Shown: positions 27,508 through 35,268 of the stretch, in pieces
How the letters are laid out: the number at the start of each line of letters is the position of its first letter
Position numbering within the stretch: the first letter of the stretch is position 1
Source of the DNA: CAVTPU01 sp963736695
Lineage (GTDB): Bacteria > Actinomycetota > Actinomycetes > Mycobacteriales > Micromonosporaceae
Assembly (NCBI GenBank): GCA_963736695.1
Contig: CAVTPU010000004.1
Span: forward strand, 930,001-994,000
DNA length: 64,000 nucleotides
Direction: 5' to 3'
Translations under genes and position numbers: made by a program
The notes under the pieces: model-generated
What the model saw: the letters and a program-made list of their open reading frames with translations, nothing else
Database searches by the model: none
What the model was told of the DNA's origin: nothing

Positions 27508-28379
27508 CGTGGGCCCTCCCCGTGGGCGACGGCCGCCTCGGCGCCGACCGCCGTCTCGTGTGACCGCGACCGGACCCGCCCGCGGTCACCACCTCGGCGG
27601 AACTCCCGCAGGATCGTGGCGAGAACCCGCCTGCCGTCGTGGAACGCGTGCAGGTTGCTCACCCCGTGCAGCCGCACCGACTCGGCGCTGGGCACCTCGA
27701 CGACGCGCAGGCGCGCCTCGATCGCCCTGATGTTGACCATCGTCTCGACCTCGAAGCCGTCGCCCCAGATCATCTGTCCGCCGGGCGGTCGGGGCGCGTC
27801 AACGTCGGGCAGGTCCAATTGCGACAGCACCCGGTGCCACGCCGCGTTGTAGCCGTAACACAGGTCGCTGAAGCGCGTGCCGAAGAGCAGGTTGACCAAC
27901 TTCGTCAGCGCGTCGTTGCCCCACTGGCGCAGCCGGGTGATGTCGGTGCTGCCCCCGCCCGGCAGGAAACGCGACCCTTTGGCGAAGTCGGCGCCGGCCA
28001 TGAGCGCGGCGGCGAACCGCGGAATCTCGGCGGGGTCGGCCGAGCCGTCGGCGTCGAGCATCACGACGATGTCACCGGTGCACGCGGCGAATCCGCAGGC
28101 GAGCGCGTTGCCCTTGCCGGTGCGGCTCTGGCTCACCACCACGACGGATGGCCACAGGCGTCGGGCGCACTCGACCGAGTCGTCGCGTGAGCCGCCGTCG
28201 ACGAGAACCACCTCGGTGACGGCGGCGGGCATCCGGGAGAAGACATAGCCAAGGTTGCGTTCCTCGTTGAGACACGGGATCACGACGCTCACGGTCGGCA
28301 TCTGACTGGATTCGGGTCGATCCATCTCCGCCATCGACTCCACGCACTGTCCAGACACGACCGAACCCATTGTCTCCAC
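27504..28379 (-). CDS. Family 2 glycosyltransferase, polyprenyl-phosphate sugar synthase-like
   Basis: 291 residues from GTG 28379 (run of G upstream); internal Met at 28322 and 28298 are alternatives. The fold begins at MPTVSVVIPCLNEERNLG, with EVVLVDGGSRDDS, the GKGNALACGF loop, VVMLDADGSADPAEI (DAD metal site) and the YGYNAAW acceptor region. This is the DPM1/polyprenol-phosphate hexose synthase pattern, lacking the C-terminal membrane domain. It probably makes a lipid-linked sugar for the operon. First gene of the operon; the likely promoter region is 28380-28586. Confidence 0.87.
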   Translation of the reverse strand: METMGSVVSGQCVESMAEMDRPESSQMPTVSVVIPCLNEERNLGYVFSRMPAAVTEVVLVDGGSRDDSVECARRLWPSVVVVSQSRTGKGNALACGFAACTGDIVVMLDADGSADPAEIPRFAAALMAGADFAKGSRFLPGGGSTDITRLRQWGNDALTKLVNLLFGTRFSDLCYGYNAAWHRVLSQLDLPDVDAPRPPGGQMIWGDGFEVETMVNIRAIEARLRVVEVPSAESVRLHGVSNLHAFHDGRRVLATILREFRRGGDRGRVRSRSHETAVGAEAAVAHGEGPR

Positions 28380-28517
28380 GCCCCCCCAGGCCAGGCCGGA
28401 GGTGGTTGGGCCTCCGGCTCACGCAATCGCATTGTCCGCTTCAGCAAGCTAGCAGCCGGCGACGCCGGGAACGAGACCACAGCCCCGATAGCGTGAAACT
28501 CCCAGCATCCAAACGGA

Positions 28518-28534
28518 TAGTTGACTCATAACTA
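28518..28534. promoter_or_regulatory. Short dyad upstream of the polysaccharide operon
   Basis: TAGTT-GACTCAT-AACTA, 5-bp arms, in the 207-bp gap before the first glycosyltransferase gene. It could be an operator for the operon but may be chance. Confidence 0.25.
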
Positions 28535-28586
28535 CCCGAGCCTGACGGCGTGCGCAACGCGAGAGACGGACATCCATCTGACGGCG

Positions 28587-29273
28587 TCAATGTGTTATTT
28601 GTGACTCTTGCCCATGGATGCCGGCGAGCACGATCGAGGTCACGATGAGGCCACGATCAACCAGGAACTGTCCGGCGAATGTGGACAATGCCACGCCGTC
28701 TATCTCCGGGCCGGGCACGAGCAACTCGGCCTCAAACCGACAAGTCGACGGGTCAAAGGTGACGCTCGCCTCCTCAAAACCCAGCCATCGCTGAGTCAGC
28801 GGAAACCAGGCCTTATAGACCGACTCCTTGGCGCTAAAGATCAGTCGATCCCAATGAATGTCCGGCGCCTGGTCGGTGTAGTCACGCACCCTCCGCCGTT
28901 CCTCGTCACGGATCACCAGCCGATCGACCCCGTCGGGCAGCGGCTCGTGCGGCTCGGCGTCGATGCCGATGCTCGCCACGTGGCGTCGCCACGCCACCGC
29001 CGCCGCCCGATAACCCGCACAGTGGGTCATGCTGCCGACGACGCCTTCCGGCCAGGTGGGGGCACCGCGCAGTCCGGGCAGGATCGGCACCGCTGCGATG
29101 CCCAGCCGGGCGAGCGCGACGCGCGCGCAGGCGCGCACGGTGGTGAACTCCGACCGGCGTTTGCCCACGGCACGCGCGATCGACTCGCGTTCGGCGGGCA
29201 GCAGGACCGACTCGTCGGCGTCCACGAAGGAGTCCTCGGCGCTGATGGGCGGCCCGAGCCACGCGCCGATCAT
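28587..29273 (-). CDS. 4'-phosphopantetheinyl transferase (Sfp/EntD type)
   Basis: 228 residues from ATG 29273, overlapping the metallophosphoesterase stop (ATGA). It transfers phosphopantetheine from CoA to a Ser of carrier proteins (PKS, NRPS or FAS). Family motifs: EFTTVRACARVAL (about 42-54), GSMTHCAGYRAAAVA (80-94), SIGIDAEPHEPL with metal ligands D105 and E107, and FSAKESVYKAW with K149/E150. All key residues are present, so it should be active. The EntD-type order suggests a siderophore/NRPS-class enzyme. No carrier-protein genes are in the window, so it acts on distant systems. Confidence 0.92.
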   Translation of the reverse strand: MIGAWLGPPISAEDSFVDADESVLLPAERESIARAVGKRRSEFTTVRACARVALARLGIAAVPILPGLRGAPTWPEGVVGSMTHCAGYRAAAVAWRRHVASIGIDAEPHEPLPDGVDRLVIRDEERRRVRDYTDQAPDIHWDRLIFSAKESVYKAWFPLTQRWLGFEEASVTFDPSTCRFEAELLVPGPEIDGVALSTFAGQFLVDRGLIVTSIVLAGIHGQESQITH

Positions 29274-30121
29274 GACGGGTCCGGCAGGATCTGACGGGGC
29301 CACGGCGCCCGGTGGGTCCGCGGTCGCCACTCTCGTGGATAGCCGAGCGACACCTCGTCGAACCGCACCCCGTCGATCTCCATGGTGCGCGGAATGTGCA
29401 GATGGCCATAGACCACCGCGGCGGCGCGGAACCTGAGGTGCCAGTCTGCGGTGCGATCGGTGCCACACCACTGCGCGAACTGCGGATAACGCAGCACCGT
29501 AGTCGGGTGCCGGGTCAGCGGGAAGTGGTTGACCAGCACCGTGCGCGAACCGGGGTCGAGCCCGTCGAGGCGGCTGGCCGTCGCCTCGACCCGGGCCCAA
29601 CACCAGTCCTGCCGGGTCGGATAGGGGTCGGGGTGCAGGAGCATCTCGTCCTGACACACCACGCCGGTGGAGTAGGCCAACTCGAGCGCCGCTTCCCGGG
29701 TCTCGACGCCCGGCGGCAGAAAACTGTAGTCGTAGAGCAGGAACATGGGCACGATGACCGCCGGGCCGCCGGGTCCGTCCCAGACCGGGTACGGGTCTTC
29801 CGGAGTGATCACCCCGAGGCTTCGGCACAGGCCCACAAGATGGTCATAACGCTGCTCCCCGCGCAGCCGCACCGGGTCATTCGACGGGGTCCACAGTTCG
29901 TGATTGCCGGGCACCCAGATCACCGCCGAGAAGTGTTGTCGCAGGGTGCGCAGCGTCCACTCGATGCTGGCCACCTTTTCGCCGACATCGCCGGCGACGA
30001 TGAGCCAGTCGTCGTCGTGGGTGGGTCGCAGGTTGCGCACGAGTTCACGGTTGTCTGGATAACCGACGTGCAGGTCACTGACGGCGAGCAGCCGCGGGCC
30101 GGGCGGATCATGATGTGCCAT
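29270..30121 (-). CDS. Calcineurin-like metallophosphoesterase
   Basis: 283 residues. The five metallophosphoesterase blocks are in order: VSDLHVG (D16, H18), AGDVGE (D45), PGNHELW (N73, H74), VNHFPLT and YGHLHIP. A two-metal phosphoester hydrolase is expected in the cytosol; the substrate is unknown. The stop overlaps the start of the phosphopantetheinyl transferase gene, and this pairing is common in actinobacteria, so a role in carrier-protein or CoA metabolism has been suspected, though this is inference. The start ATG 30121 has GGAGACGACATG-type spacing (GGAGAC upstream). Confidence 0.9.
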   Translation of the reverse strand: MAHHDPPGPRLLAVSDLHVGYPDNRELVRNLRPTHDDDWLIVAGDVGEKVASIEWTLRTLRQHFSAVIWVPGNHELWTPSNDPVRLRGEQRYDHLVGLCRSLGVITPEDPYPVWDGPGGPAVIVPMFLLYDYSFLPPGVETREAALELAYSTGVVCQDEMLLHPDPYPTRQDWCWARVEATASRLDGLDPGSRTVLVNHFPLTRHPTTVLRYPQFAQWCGTDRTADWHLRFRAAAVVYGHLHIPRTMEIDGVRFDEVSLGYPREWRPRTHRAPWPRQILPDPS

Positions 30122-30234
30122 GTCGTCTCCTGCTCACCTCGCACGCGCCATGGGCCTGAGAAGGGCCCCCCAGACGCTACACGTCGACGCATGGTTTGCC
30201 GTTGGTCCACCCTGACCCGCCCGTAACCTATGAG

Positions 30235-30250
30235 GTACAGTTTTCTGTAC
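30235..30250. promoter_or_regulatory. YefM-type operator
   Basis: GTACAG-TTTT-CTGTAC, a perfect dyad 20 bp before the antitoxin start. Known YefM operators are built on TGTACA-like palindromes, so autoregulation of the pair is likely. A strong GGGAGGGG ribosome site follows at about 30256. Confidence 0.65.
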
Positions 30251-30269
30251 GTCCAGGGAGGGGCATCTC

Positions 30270-30545
30270 GTGCGAACCGTGAACTTCACCCAGCTTCGGC
30301 AGAACCTGGCAGCCGAGCTCGACAGCGTGATCAACGACGCCGAGGAAGTGGTCGTCACCCGGTCGGGCCACGAACCGGTCGTCATCGTGCCGCTGGCCGA
30401 ATATGAAGCGATGAGGGAGACAGAATACCTGCTCCGGAACCCGAGCAACGCTGCGGCGCTACGTCGGTCGATCGGCGAGCTGGAGCGTGGCGAAACGAGC
30501 GAGCGGACCCTCGTCGACCCCGCGACCACGCGGGATGTCGCGTGA
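30270..30545 (+). CDS. yefM: YefM/Phd-family antitoxin
   Basis: 91 residues from GTG 30270. N-terminal DNA-binding and dimer domain VNFTQLRQNLAAELDSVINDAEEVVVTRSGHEPVVIVPLAEYEAM is the YefM pattern; the C-terminal about 35 residues (ELERGETSERTLVDP) are the flexible toxin-neutralising tail. It represses its own operon, alone and with toxin, and blocks YoeB. Its stop overlaps the toxin start in an ATGA-like 4-nt overlap (30542-30545), the standard arrangement. Confidence 0.95.
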   Translation: MRTVNFTQLRQNLAAELDSVINDAEEVVVTRSGHEPVVIVPLAEYEAMRETEYLLRNPSNAAALRRSIGELERGETSERTLVDPATTRDVA

Positions 30546-30799
30546 GGCTCGTCTTCACCGCCACCGCGTGGGATCAATACCTGAGCCACACCGATCGGAG
30601 ACTCATCAAGCGCCTGAACGACCTCATCGCCGATGTGATGCGCAACGAGCATGAGGGAATCGGCAAGCCAGAGCCCCTTCGCGGTGAGCTATCGGGGTTC
30701 TGGTCCAGACGCATTGATCGCGAGCACAGGCTCGTTTATCGGATCGAGGACGGAGACGTCGAAATCATCGCTTGCCGTTATCACTACGGCGATCGATGA
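30542..30799 (+). CDS. yoeB: YoeB-family mRNA interferase toxin
   Basis: 85 residues, GTG start. RelE/YoeB fold, cutting mRNA in the ribosomal A site. Key residues match E. coli YoeB with an offset of two: E44 (GKPEPL), R63 (EHRLVYR), H81 and Y82 at the C-terminus (CRYHYGDR). FWSRRIDREHRLVYRI is the family signature. The toxin is intact and paired with yefM. It ends 27 bp before the convergent hydrolase gene. Confidence 0.95.
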   Translation: MRLVFTATAWDQYLSHTDRRLIKRLNDLIADVMRNEHEGIGKPEPLRGELSGFWSRRIDREHRLVYRIEDGDVEIIACRYHYGDR

Positions 30800-30826
30800 G
30801 CCTAACCCCATTGTGGGTGGCGACGG

Positions 30827-31597
30827 TTAGTGCGCCCGCACCCAGGCGAAGCTGGCGTCGGCGACCTCTTCCCAGCCGGGCTGGTTGCAGATGAAGTGGG
30901 ACCGACCGGCATAGGTGATGAAGTCGACCGTCCCCGCGTCGCGGCGATAGGCCGCGACGTTGCGACGAATCAGCGCCAGCGGGGTGAGGTGGTCCTGGTC
31001 GGCGGCGATGACGAGCAGCGGCGCGTGTGGTGTGGCGAAGTCGATCCGCCCCTGCGAGGTCAGGGTGGTGCGGGGCACGTTGCGGCTCTCGGGCACGGCG
31101 TAGCGGATGAACCCGTCGTCGCTGGCGGCTCGGGTCATCGTGTTGGCGAAGGTGTAGTGGAACCGTTTCGGGGTCATCACCACCGGACGACTGCCGGCGA
31201 GCGGGTTGACGTGCGGAAAGTTGGCGCGCACGAACGTCGGCGAGGCGGTGAAGACCCCCGCGGGCGGGGCCGGGCAGATGGCGACGCCGGCGGCGCCGTA
31301 CCCGTCGTTGATCAGTTTCTGCACGACCAGGCCGCCGATCGAGTGTCCGATGAGGATCGGCCGGGCGGGCAGGGCGTCGATGAACGCCTTCAGGTGCGCG
31401 GTGATGCCACCGAAGGTGAGTGAGCCGAGCGCCGGGTCGATGCGCGACCGCAGCGCGGTGGGTTCGCCGTCGTGATGGGGCCAGGATGGTGCGAAGCACT
31501 CGAATCCCTGGCTGGTGGCCCGGTCGACCCATGGACGCCAGCTGTGACCGTTCATATACATGCCATGAATGAAGACGATCTGCGTTGTCTCGGGCAC
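30827..31597 (-). CDS. Alpha/beta-hydrolase
   Basis: 256 residues from GTG 31597, which has GGAGGAGCGGAC directly upstream; the open frame 8 codons longer has none. Alpha/beta fold with HGMYMNGHSW (oxyanion region), nucleophile S86 in LIGHSIGGLV, acid Asp in VIAADQDHLTP and His in AGRSHFIC. Related proteins are annotated as lysophospholipase- or esterase-like. The substrate is unknown. It is transcribed divergently from a TetR regulator, and two TetR-type operators lie between them, so its expression is probably repressed by that protein and induced by its ligand, possibly a lipophilic ester. Confidence 0.88.
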   Translation of the reverse strand: MPETTQIVFIHGMYMNGHSWRPWVDRATSQGFECFAPSWPHHDGEPTALRSRIDPALGSLTFGGITAHLKAFIDALPARPILIGHSIGGLVVQKLINDGYGAAGVAICPAPPAGVFTASPTFVRANFPHVNPLAGSRPVVMTPKRFHYTFANTMTRAASDDGFIRYAVPESRNVPRTTLTSQGRIDFATPHAPLLVIAADQDHLTPLALIRRNVAAYRRDAGTVDFITYAGRSHFICNQPGWEEVADASFAWVRAH

Positions 31598-31631
31598 GTC
31601 CGCTCCTCCAGTAAGGCACACCTATCGAGAC

Positions 31632-31676
31632 AGACCGTTCGGTCTCTCTGAGGAGGAAAGGTAGACCGACCGTTCT
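31632..31676. promoter_or_regulatory. Two TetR-type operators in the hydrolase/tetR divergon
   Basis: Site 1, AGACCGTTCGGTCT (31632-31645), is a perfect 6+2+6 dyad. Site 2, AGACCGACCGTTCT (31663-31676), has one mismatch between arms. Centres are 31 bp apart, about three helical turns, in the 128-bp divergent region. This is the arrangement expected for autoregulated TetR repressors. Confidence 0.7.
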
Positions 31677-31725
31677 TGCTTGTCAACGGCGGCGTTCGCC
31701 CTCGTTGGCGATAGGATGACCCGTC

Positions 31726-32283
31726 GTGACCACAATCGCAGGCACCCCGGCGCGCCAACGACTGGTCGCGACGGCATCGCGGATCTTCTACGCCGAGGGG
31801 ATCCACTCGGTCGGCGTCGACCGACTGGCGACCGAGAGCGGCGTCACCAAGGCCACGTTCTATCGCCACTTCGCCACCAAGGACGATCTCGTCGTCGCGC
31901 ACGTGCGATATCAGGACCAGCTCATTCGTGACGCGGTCAACGCCGGCACCGGCGCGATCGCCGCATCCGACGCCATCGACGCGTTCTTCGTCGGGCTCGC
32001 CGGCATGATCTGCGGTCCCGGATTCCGGGGCTGCCCCTTTATCAACGCCGCCGCGGAATATCCCGACCCGACCCACCCCGTCCGGCGGGCCGTGGCGGAC
32101 CATCGAGACTGGCTGCGGCAGACCTTCGCCGGACTGCTCGCCGCCGCCGGGCAGGCCGAGCCCGAGCGAGTCGCCGAGGCATTGGTGCTGCTGCGCGACG
32201 GCGCGATGGTCGGCGGTTATCTCGACAATCCTCAGTCGGTCGAGCTGATTCTGCGCGACGCCGTGCGGACCATGACCCGATAA
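31726..32283 (+). CDS. TetR-family transcriptional regulator
   Basis: 185 residues from GTG 31726. N-terminal helix-turn-helix: RQRLVATASRIFYAEGIHSV, then VDRLATESGVTKATFYRHFATKDDLV (residues about 31-56), the TetR signature. The C-terminal ligand domain has CGPGFRGCPFINAAAEYPD, typical of the TetR subgroup next to hydrolase and dehydrogenase genes. It most likely represses itself and the divergent alpha/beta-hydrolase through the two AGACCG-type operators. The ligand is unknown. Confidence 0.93.
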   Translation: MTTIAGTPARQRLVATASRIFYAEGIHSVGVDRLATESGVTKATFYRHFATKDDLVVAHVRYQDQLIRDAVNAGTGAIAASDAIDAFFVGLAGMICGPGFRGCPFINAAAEYPDPTHPVRRAVADHRDWLRQTFAGLLAAAGQAEPERVAEALVLLRDGAMVGGYLDNPQSVELILRDAVRTMTR

Positions 32284-32297
32284 CGCATTCCCCGGCC

Positions 32298-32768
32298 CTA
32301 TTCGATGAAGCGCAACTTCGCCTCGAGGCCGCGCGTCTGCGCGGCGGCCATCGCGGTCACACGCTTGGTTTCGATGTCGGTGATGACCTGCGTGAAACTC
32401 GCGTTGATGGCCAAAGAATTGGCGACCGACAACGCGTCGACATGGCGATATTGCGCCTCGACCTGTTTCATCGCCTCGATGAGCACCCCGGCCGCTTCGA
32501 TATAGGAGGAGAGATTCTCCGCGGCCGCGCTCATCGACTCCTGATATCGGGTCCGCACCGACTGGACCCGGTCGCCCGGATTGCGATAGCCGAACCGGAC
32601 ACCGTCGCTGTGGTCCTGGCCGATGTTGTGCGCGGAAGGCATGAGATTGACCGCGCGTTCGCGGCCCAGCAACGCGGTGAACTCCGCCAGACCATCAAGA
32701 TCCACATCGACATGGCTGAGTTGCAGTGAATCCGCGACCCGCGCCTTGCCCCGGCCATCGTCGAGCAT
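32298..32768 (-). CDS. WXG100/ESX-like helical protein
   Basis: Start ATG 32768 with GGGGGAG upstream; the open frame continues 42 codons further into repeat-rich DNA and was not used. 156 residues. The N-terminal 70 residues contain LQLSHVDVDLDGLAEFTALL and GQDHSDGVRFGYRNPGDRV. Then follow two long amphipathic helices (about 72-108 and 113-155). The layout resembles ESX-associated small helical proteins, but no WXG motif is present. It is divergent from a DUF2752 and RDD gene pair, families often found beside type VII genes. Function not known. Confidence 0.6.
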   Translation of the reverse strand: MLDDGRGKARVADSLQLSHVDVDLDGLAEFTALLGRERAVNLMPSAHNIGQDHSDGVRFGYRNPGDRVQSVRTRYQESMSAAAENLSSYIEAAGVLIEAMKQVEAQYRHVDALSVANSLAINASFTQVITDIETKRVTAMAAAQTRGLEAKLRFIE

Positions 32769-32821
32769 CGCTCCCCCTCGTGACAAGCAAACTTCCGACC
32801 AGACTAGCCGACCGCCACGCT

Positions 32822-32857
32822 CATCACTATCGGCATCACTATCAGCGTCACTATCAG
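32822..32857. repeat. Three 12-bp tandem repeats (CATCACTATCGG type)
   Basis: CATCACTATCGG, CATCACTATCAG and CGTCACTATCAG follow head to tail in the 183-bp divergent region between the ESX-like gene and the DUF2752 gene. Such arrays can be regulator sites or slippage tracts. Confidence 0.6.
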
Positions 32858-32951
32858 GCATCACGGCCGGACTCCCTGTGACGCGACCGGCCACAAACGC
32901 GGCCCGACCACAGACAAACGAACGGCTCCCCCAACAAGGCGATTAAGTGGA

Positions 32952-33413
32952 GTGGCGACGATCCCACCGCACCTATACGATCATCGGGCTCAGATCAAGG
33001 AGACCTCGGTGTGGCGTCGCGAATACTCAGTGCCGGAACGACTGGCGCTCTTCGGCTATCTGGTCGGTGGCGCCGCAATCGTCTATCCGGCTCTGAGCCA
33101 GGCAACGGGGCTCGGCGTGCCGTGCCTTCTGCGGTCCACCACCGGAATCCCCTGCCCCGCCTGCGGAATGACCACCGCCGCGACAGCACTCGTCGCGGGT
33201 CACCCCGACCTGGCATGGCAGGCCAATCCCGCCATCTTCGCGCTCGCCGGGCTCGCTCTGGTCATGGCTCCGGTGCTGGTGTCACGGACACGCGGTTGGT
33301 CACCGGCGCCTCGCGCGGCGAGCAACAGAACGCGGCGACAAATCGGCCGGTTGGCGGTCGTCGGCGCCTTCGTCAGTTGGTTGGTGCAACTCCACCGGTT
33401 TGAGTTTATTTAA
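32952..33413 (+). CDS. DUF2752 membrane protein
   Basis: 153 residues. Signature TGIPCPACGMTTAATALVAG (residues about 65-84) identifies DUF2752. Three hydrophobic segments (about 30-50, 70-115 and 135-148). The CPxCG pair could bind metal or form a disulphide. Function unknown; members frequently neighbour RDD proteins, as here, 15 bp before the next gene. Start GTG 32952 (AAGTGGA just before); ATG codons within the next 30 bp are absent. Confidence 0.85.
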   Translation: MATIPPHLYDHRAQIKETSVWRREYSVPERLALFGYLVGGAAIVYPALSQATGLGVPCLLRSTTGIPCPACGMTTAATALVAGHPDLAWQANPAIFALAGLALVMAPVLVSRTRGWSPAPRAASNRTRRQIGRLAVVGAFVSWLVQLHRFEFI

Positions 33414-33427
33414 ACCCCTTCACACCA

Positions 33428-33832
33428 ATGCCAGGAGTCGCAGTGAACACTGCAAGTTGGGGCACCCGAGCGGGCGCCTATCTCATCGATTCCATCCCCT
33501 CTGCGGTGCTCTATGGAATCGCCGTCATCCTCGCGAGCACGTCGACCACTCTCACCCTGATCGTCGAACTCGCCGCTATCGCCGTCTGGGGCTACAACCG
33601 CTGGTTCCAGCAGGGTTCGACCGGACAGTCGTGGGGCAAGAAGGTCCTCAACATCCGTCTGGTCAGCGAGGAGACCGGCGCACCGCTCGGCACCCTCATG
33701 GCGTTCGTTCGCGACCTCGCCCACTTCATCGACATCGTCATCTGCGGCATCGGCTTTCTCTTCCCGCTGTGGGACGCCAAGAAGCAGACCATCGCCGACA
33801 AGCTCATCAAGACGGCCGTCGTCAGCGCCTGA
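33428..33832 (+). CDS. RDD-family membrane protein
   Basis: 134 residues. RDD signature: TRAGAYLIDSIP (R and D of helix 1) and later GKKVLNIRLVSEETGAP and VRDLAHFID. Three or four membrane segments. RDD proteins are small membrane proteins, some proposed to act in transport or ion exchange; no specific role here. It is likely co-transcribed with the DUF2752 gene and ends 14 bp before a strong hairpin. Confidence 0.88.
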   Translation: MPGVAVNTASWGTRAGAYLIDSIPSAVLYGIAVILASTSTTLTLIVELAAIAVWGYNRWFQQGSTGQSWGKKVLNIRLVSEETGAPLGTLMAFVRDLAHFIDIVICGIGFLFPLWDAKKQTIADKLIKTAVVSA

Positions 33833-33845
33833 CGCGTCACCATCC

Positions 33846-33880
33846 GAAGCCGTCGCGACCCGCTGGGTCGCGACGGCTTC
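33846..33880. terminator. Bidirectional hairpin terminator
   Basis: Perfect 16-bp stem (33846-33861 and 33865-33880) with a 3-nt GCT loop, between the convergent RDD and membrane-protein genes. No U-tract. Confidence 0.8.
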
Positions 33881-33898
33881 GTCGTGTCACGACACAGA

Positions 33899-34966
33899 TC
33901 ACCGCACAGGCGACCGGATCGCCGACCGGATCGCCGCCGTGATGGCCACCACGCCACCGACGATGAGCGCCAGCGCGCAGACCACGAAGAGCACGTAGGT
34001 CACCGGTGGCACCAGCGAAAGCGCCGCTGCGGCGACGCCGAGCCACGCGGCCCGCGACCACCACCAGCGAGCGTTCCACGCGTCCGATTCGGTTCGGCCT
34101 CCTTCGACGTGCGCGTCGACATCGGCTGATGCCTCACCATCGACGCGCGCTCGAATCACTGGGGTTCGCCGAATCAGCAGCACGATGAGCGGATATGCCG
34201 CGAGCGTGACGAGCTGCACCACGAGGCTGGGACGACGGTCGGCATCCAACCCGAAATATCCGACGATGTAGTAGAACGCGAGCATGGCGGCGGCGACGAT
34301 CAGGATCCGACCGCGACGCAGGAAGACGTCGCCCATGAAAACCTCGTCGGCGAGCGCCGGACGTGCCATGCGCAGAAGCAATCCACCGGCCACCAGGGTC
34401 GCTGCCCAGGTCACCGCGATGACAATCGGCGTACGAAGATTGAAGGCCGGCAGCACGACGATGAGCGCGGCGAGCCCGAACATCCACCAGGGTCGGCGGC
34501 GGGGCGCGAACGCCCACCCGACGCCGCCCAGGCCCGCGCGGAAACCCGGGCTCAGATGGGCCAGCACGGCGACCGGCAGCATGAGGCTCGCCACCGGGTG
34601 ATAGACGAAGACGAGCGCGAGGGTCTCGTGCACGCCGAAACCGCCGACGGCTCCGACGGCGTGGTGGCCGCCGTAGCCGGCCCAGACGACTTTGGTGATC
34701 CACGATTCGTAGAGCCCGAAGAGAACTCCGAACAGATATAGCGCGGTCAACGACGTGCGACCCGTCAGTCGCGCGATCGTGACGAGCAACCACAGGTGTG
34801 CCGAATAGAGCGGAATCGTCACCAGCCAGGCCCACGGCCGCACCGGCCACAAAGGTGACGAACCCGCGAAGAGCTCTGCGCAGGCGAACGACAGGAAACC
34901 GGCGAAGAGATAGGCCGCGACCCGATGTCGGCGCGCGGCCGGAGACGTGTGTGTCACTCGCACCAT
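33899..34966 (-). CDS. Polytopic membrane protein of unknown function
   Basis: 355 residues with about 9-10 hydrophobic segments (starting AAYLFAGFLSFACAELFAG, then WLVTIPLYSAHLWLLVTIARL and others). Motifs such as GLYESWITKVVWAGYG and VYHPVASLMLPVAV are conserved-looking but I cannot assign a family. A hydrophilic loop near residues 275-300 (DGEASADVDAHVEGGRTESD) is acidic. The C-terminal pair of helices is separated from the rest. Start ATG 34966. Upstream, 34967-35268 (302 bp) holds no gene, only the promoters of two divergent genes and a CTCAC-AAG-GTGAG dyad at 35243-35255. Confidence 0.7.
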   Translation of the reverse strand: MVRVTHTSPAARRHRVAAYLFAGFLSFACAELFAGSSPLWPVRPWAWLVTIPLYSAHLWLLVTIARLTGRTSLTALYLFGVLFGLYESWITKVVWAGYGGHHAVGAVGGFGVHETLALVFVYHPVASLMLPVAVLAHLSPGFRAGLGGVGWAFAPRRRPWWMFGLAALIVVLPAFNLRTPIVIAVTWAATLVAGGLLLRMARPALADEVFMGDVFLRRGRILIVAAAMLAFYYIVGYFGLDADRRPSLVVQLVTLAAYPLIVLLIRRTPVIRARVDGEASADVDAHVEGGRTESDAWNARWWWSRAAWLGVAAAALSLVPPVTYVLFVVCALALIVGGVVAITAAIRSAIRSPVR

Positions 34967-35268
34967 CCGGGATTCGCCGTCGGTCGGACAACTGAGGAGT
35001 CAACCATACGGTCAGTCGCCGCTCGACGAAACACCCTCGCGATTCGGTAAATCAACATATGTGCGAAATAGCCGCCCCCGCGTCGCGCGGGGAAGGTCCG
35101 GCTAATTTTGTGTCCTCAGTGTCCGGAGGTATCCAGCGCGCCGGCTGGATAGATATCGTTACCTCGCTCAGCGCAACATAGTCGTGCTCAACCGAGGCTA
35201 CGTTTCCGGCTGGCGACCATCGTGGACATTCACATGACACACCTCACAAGGTGAGTGGGAGGAAGAGC

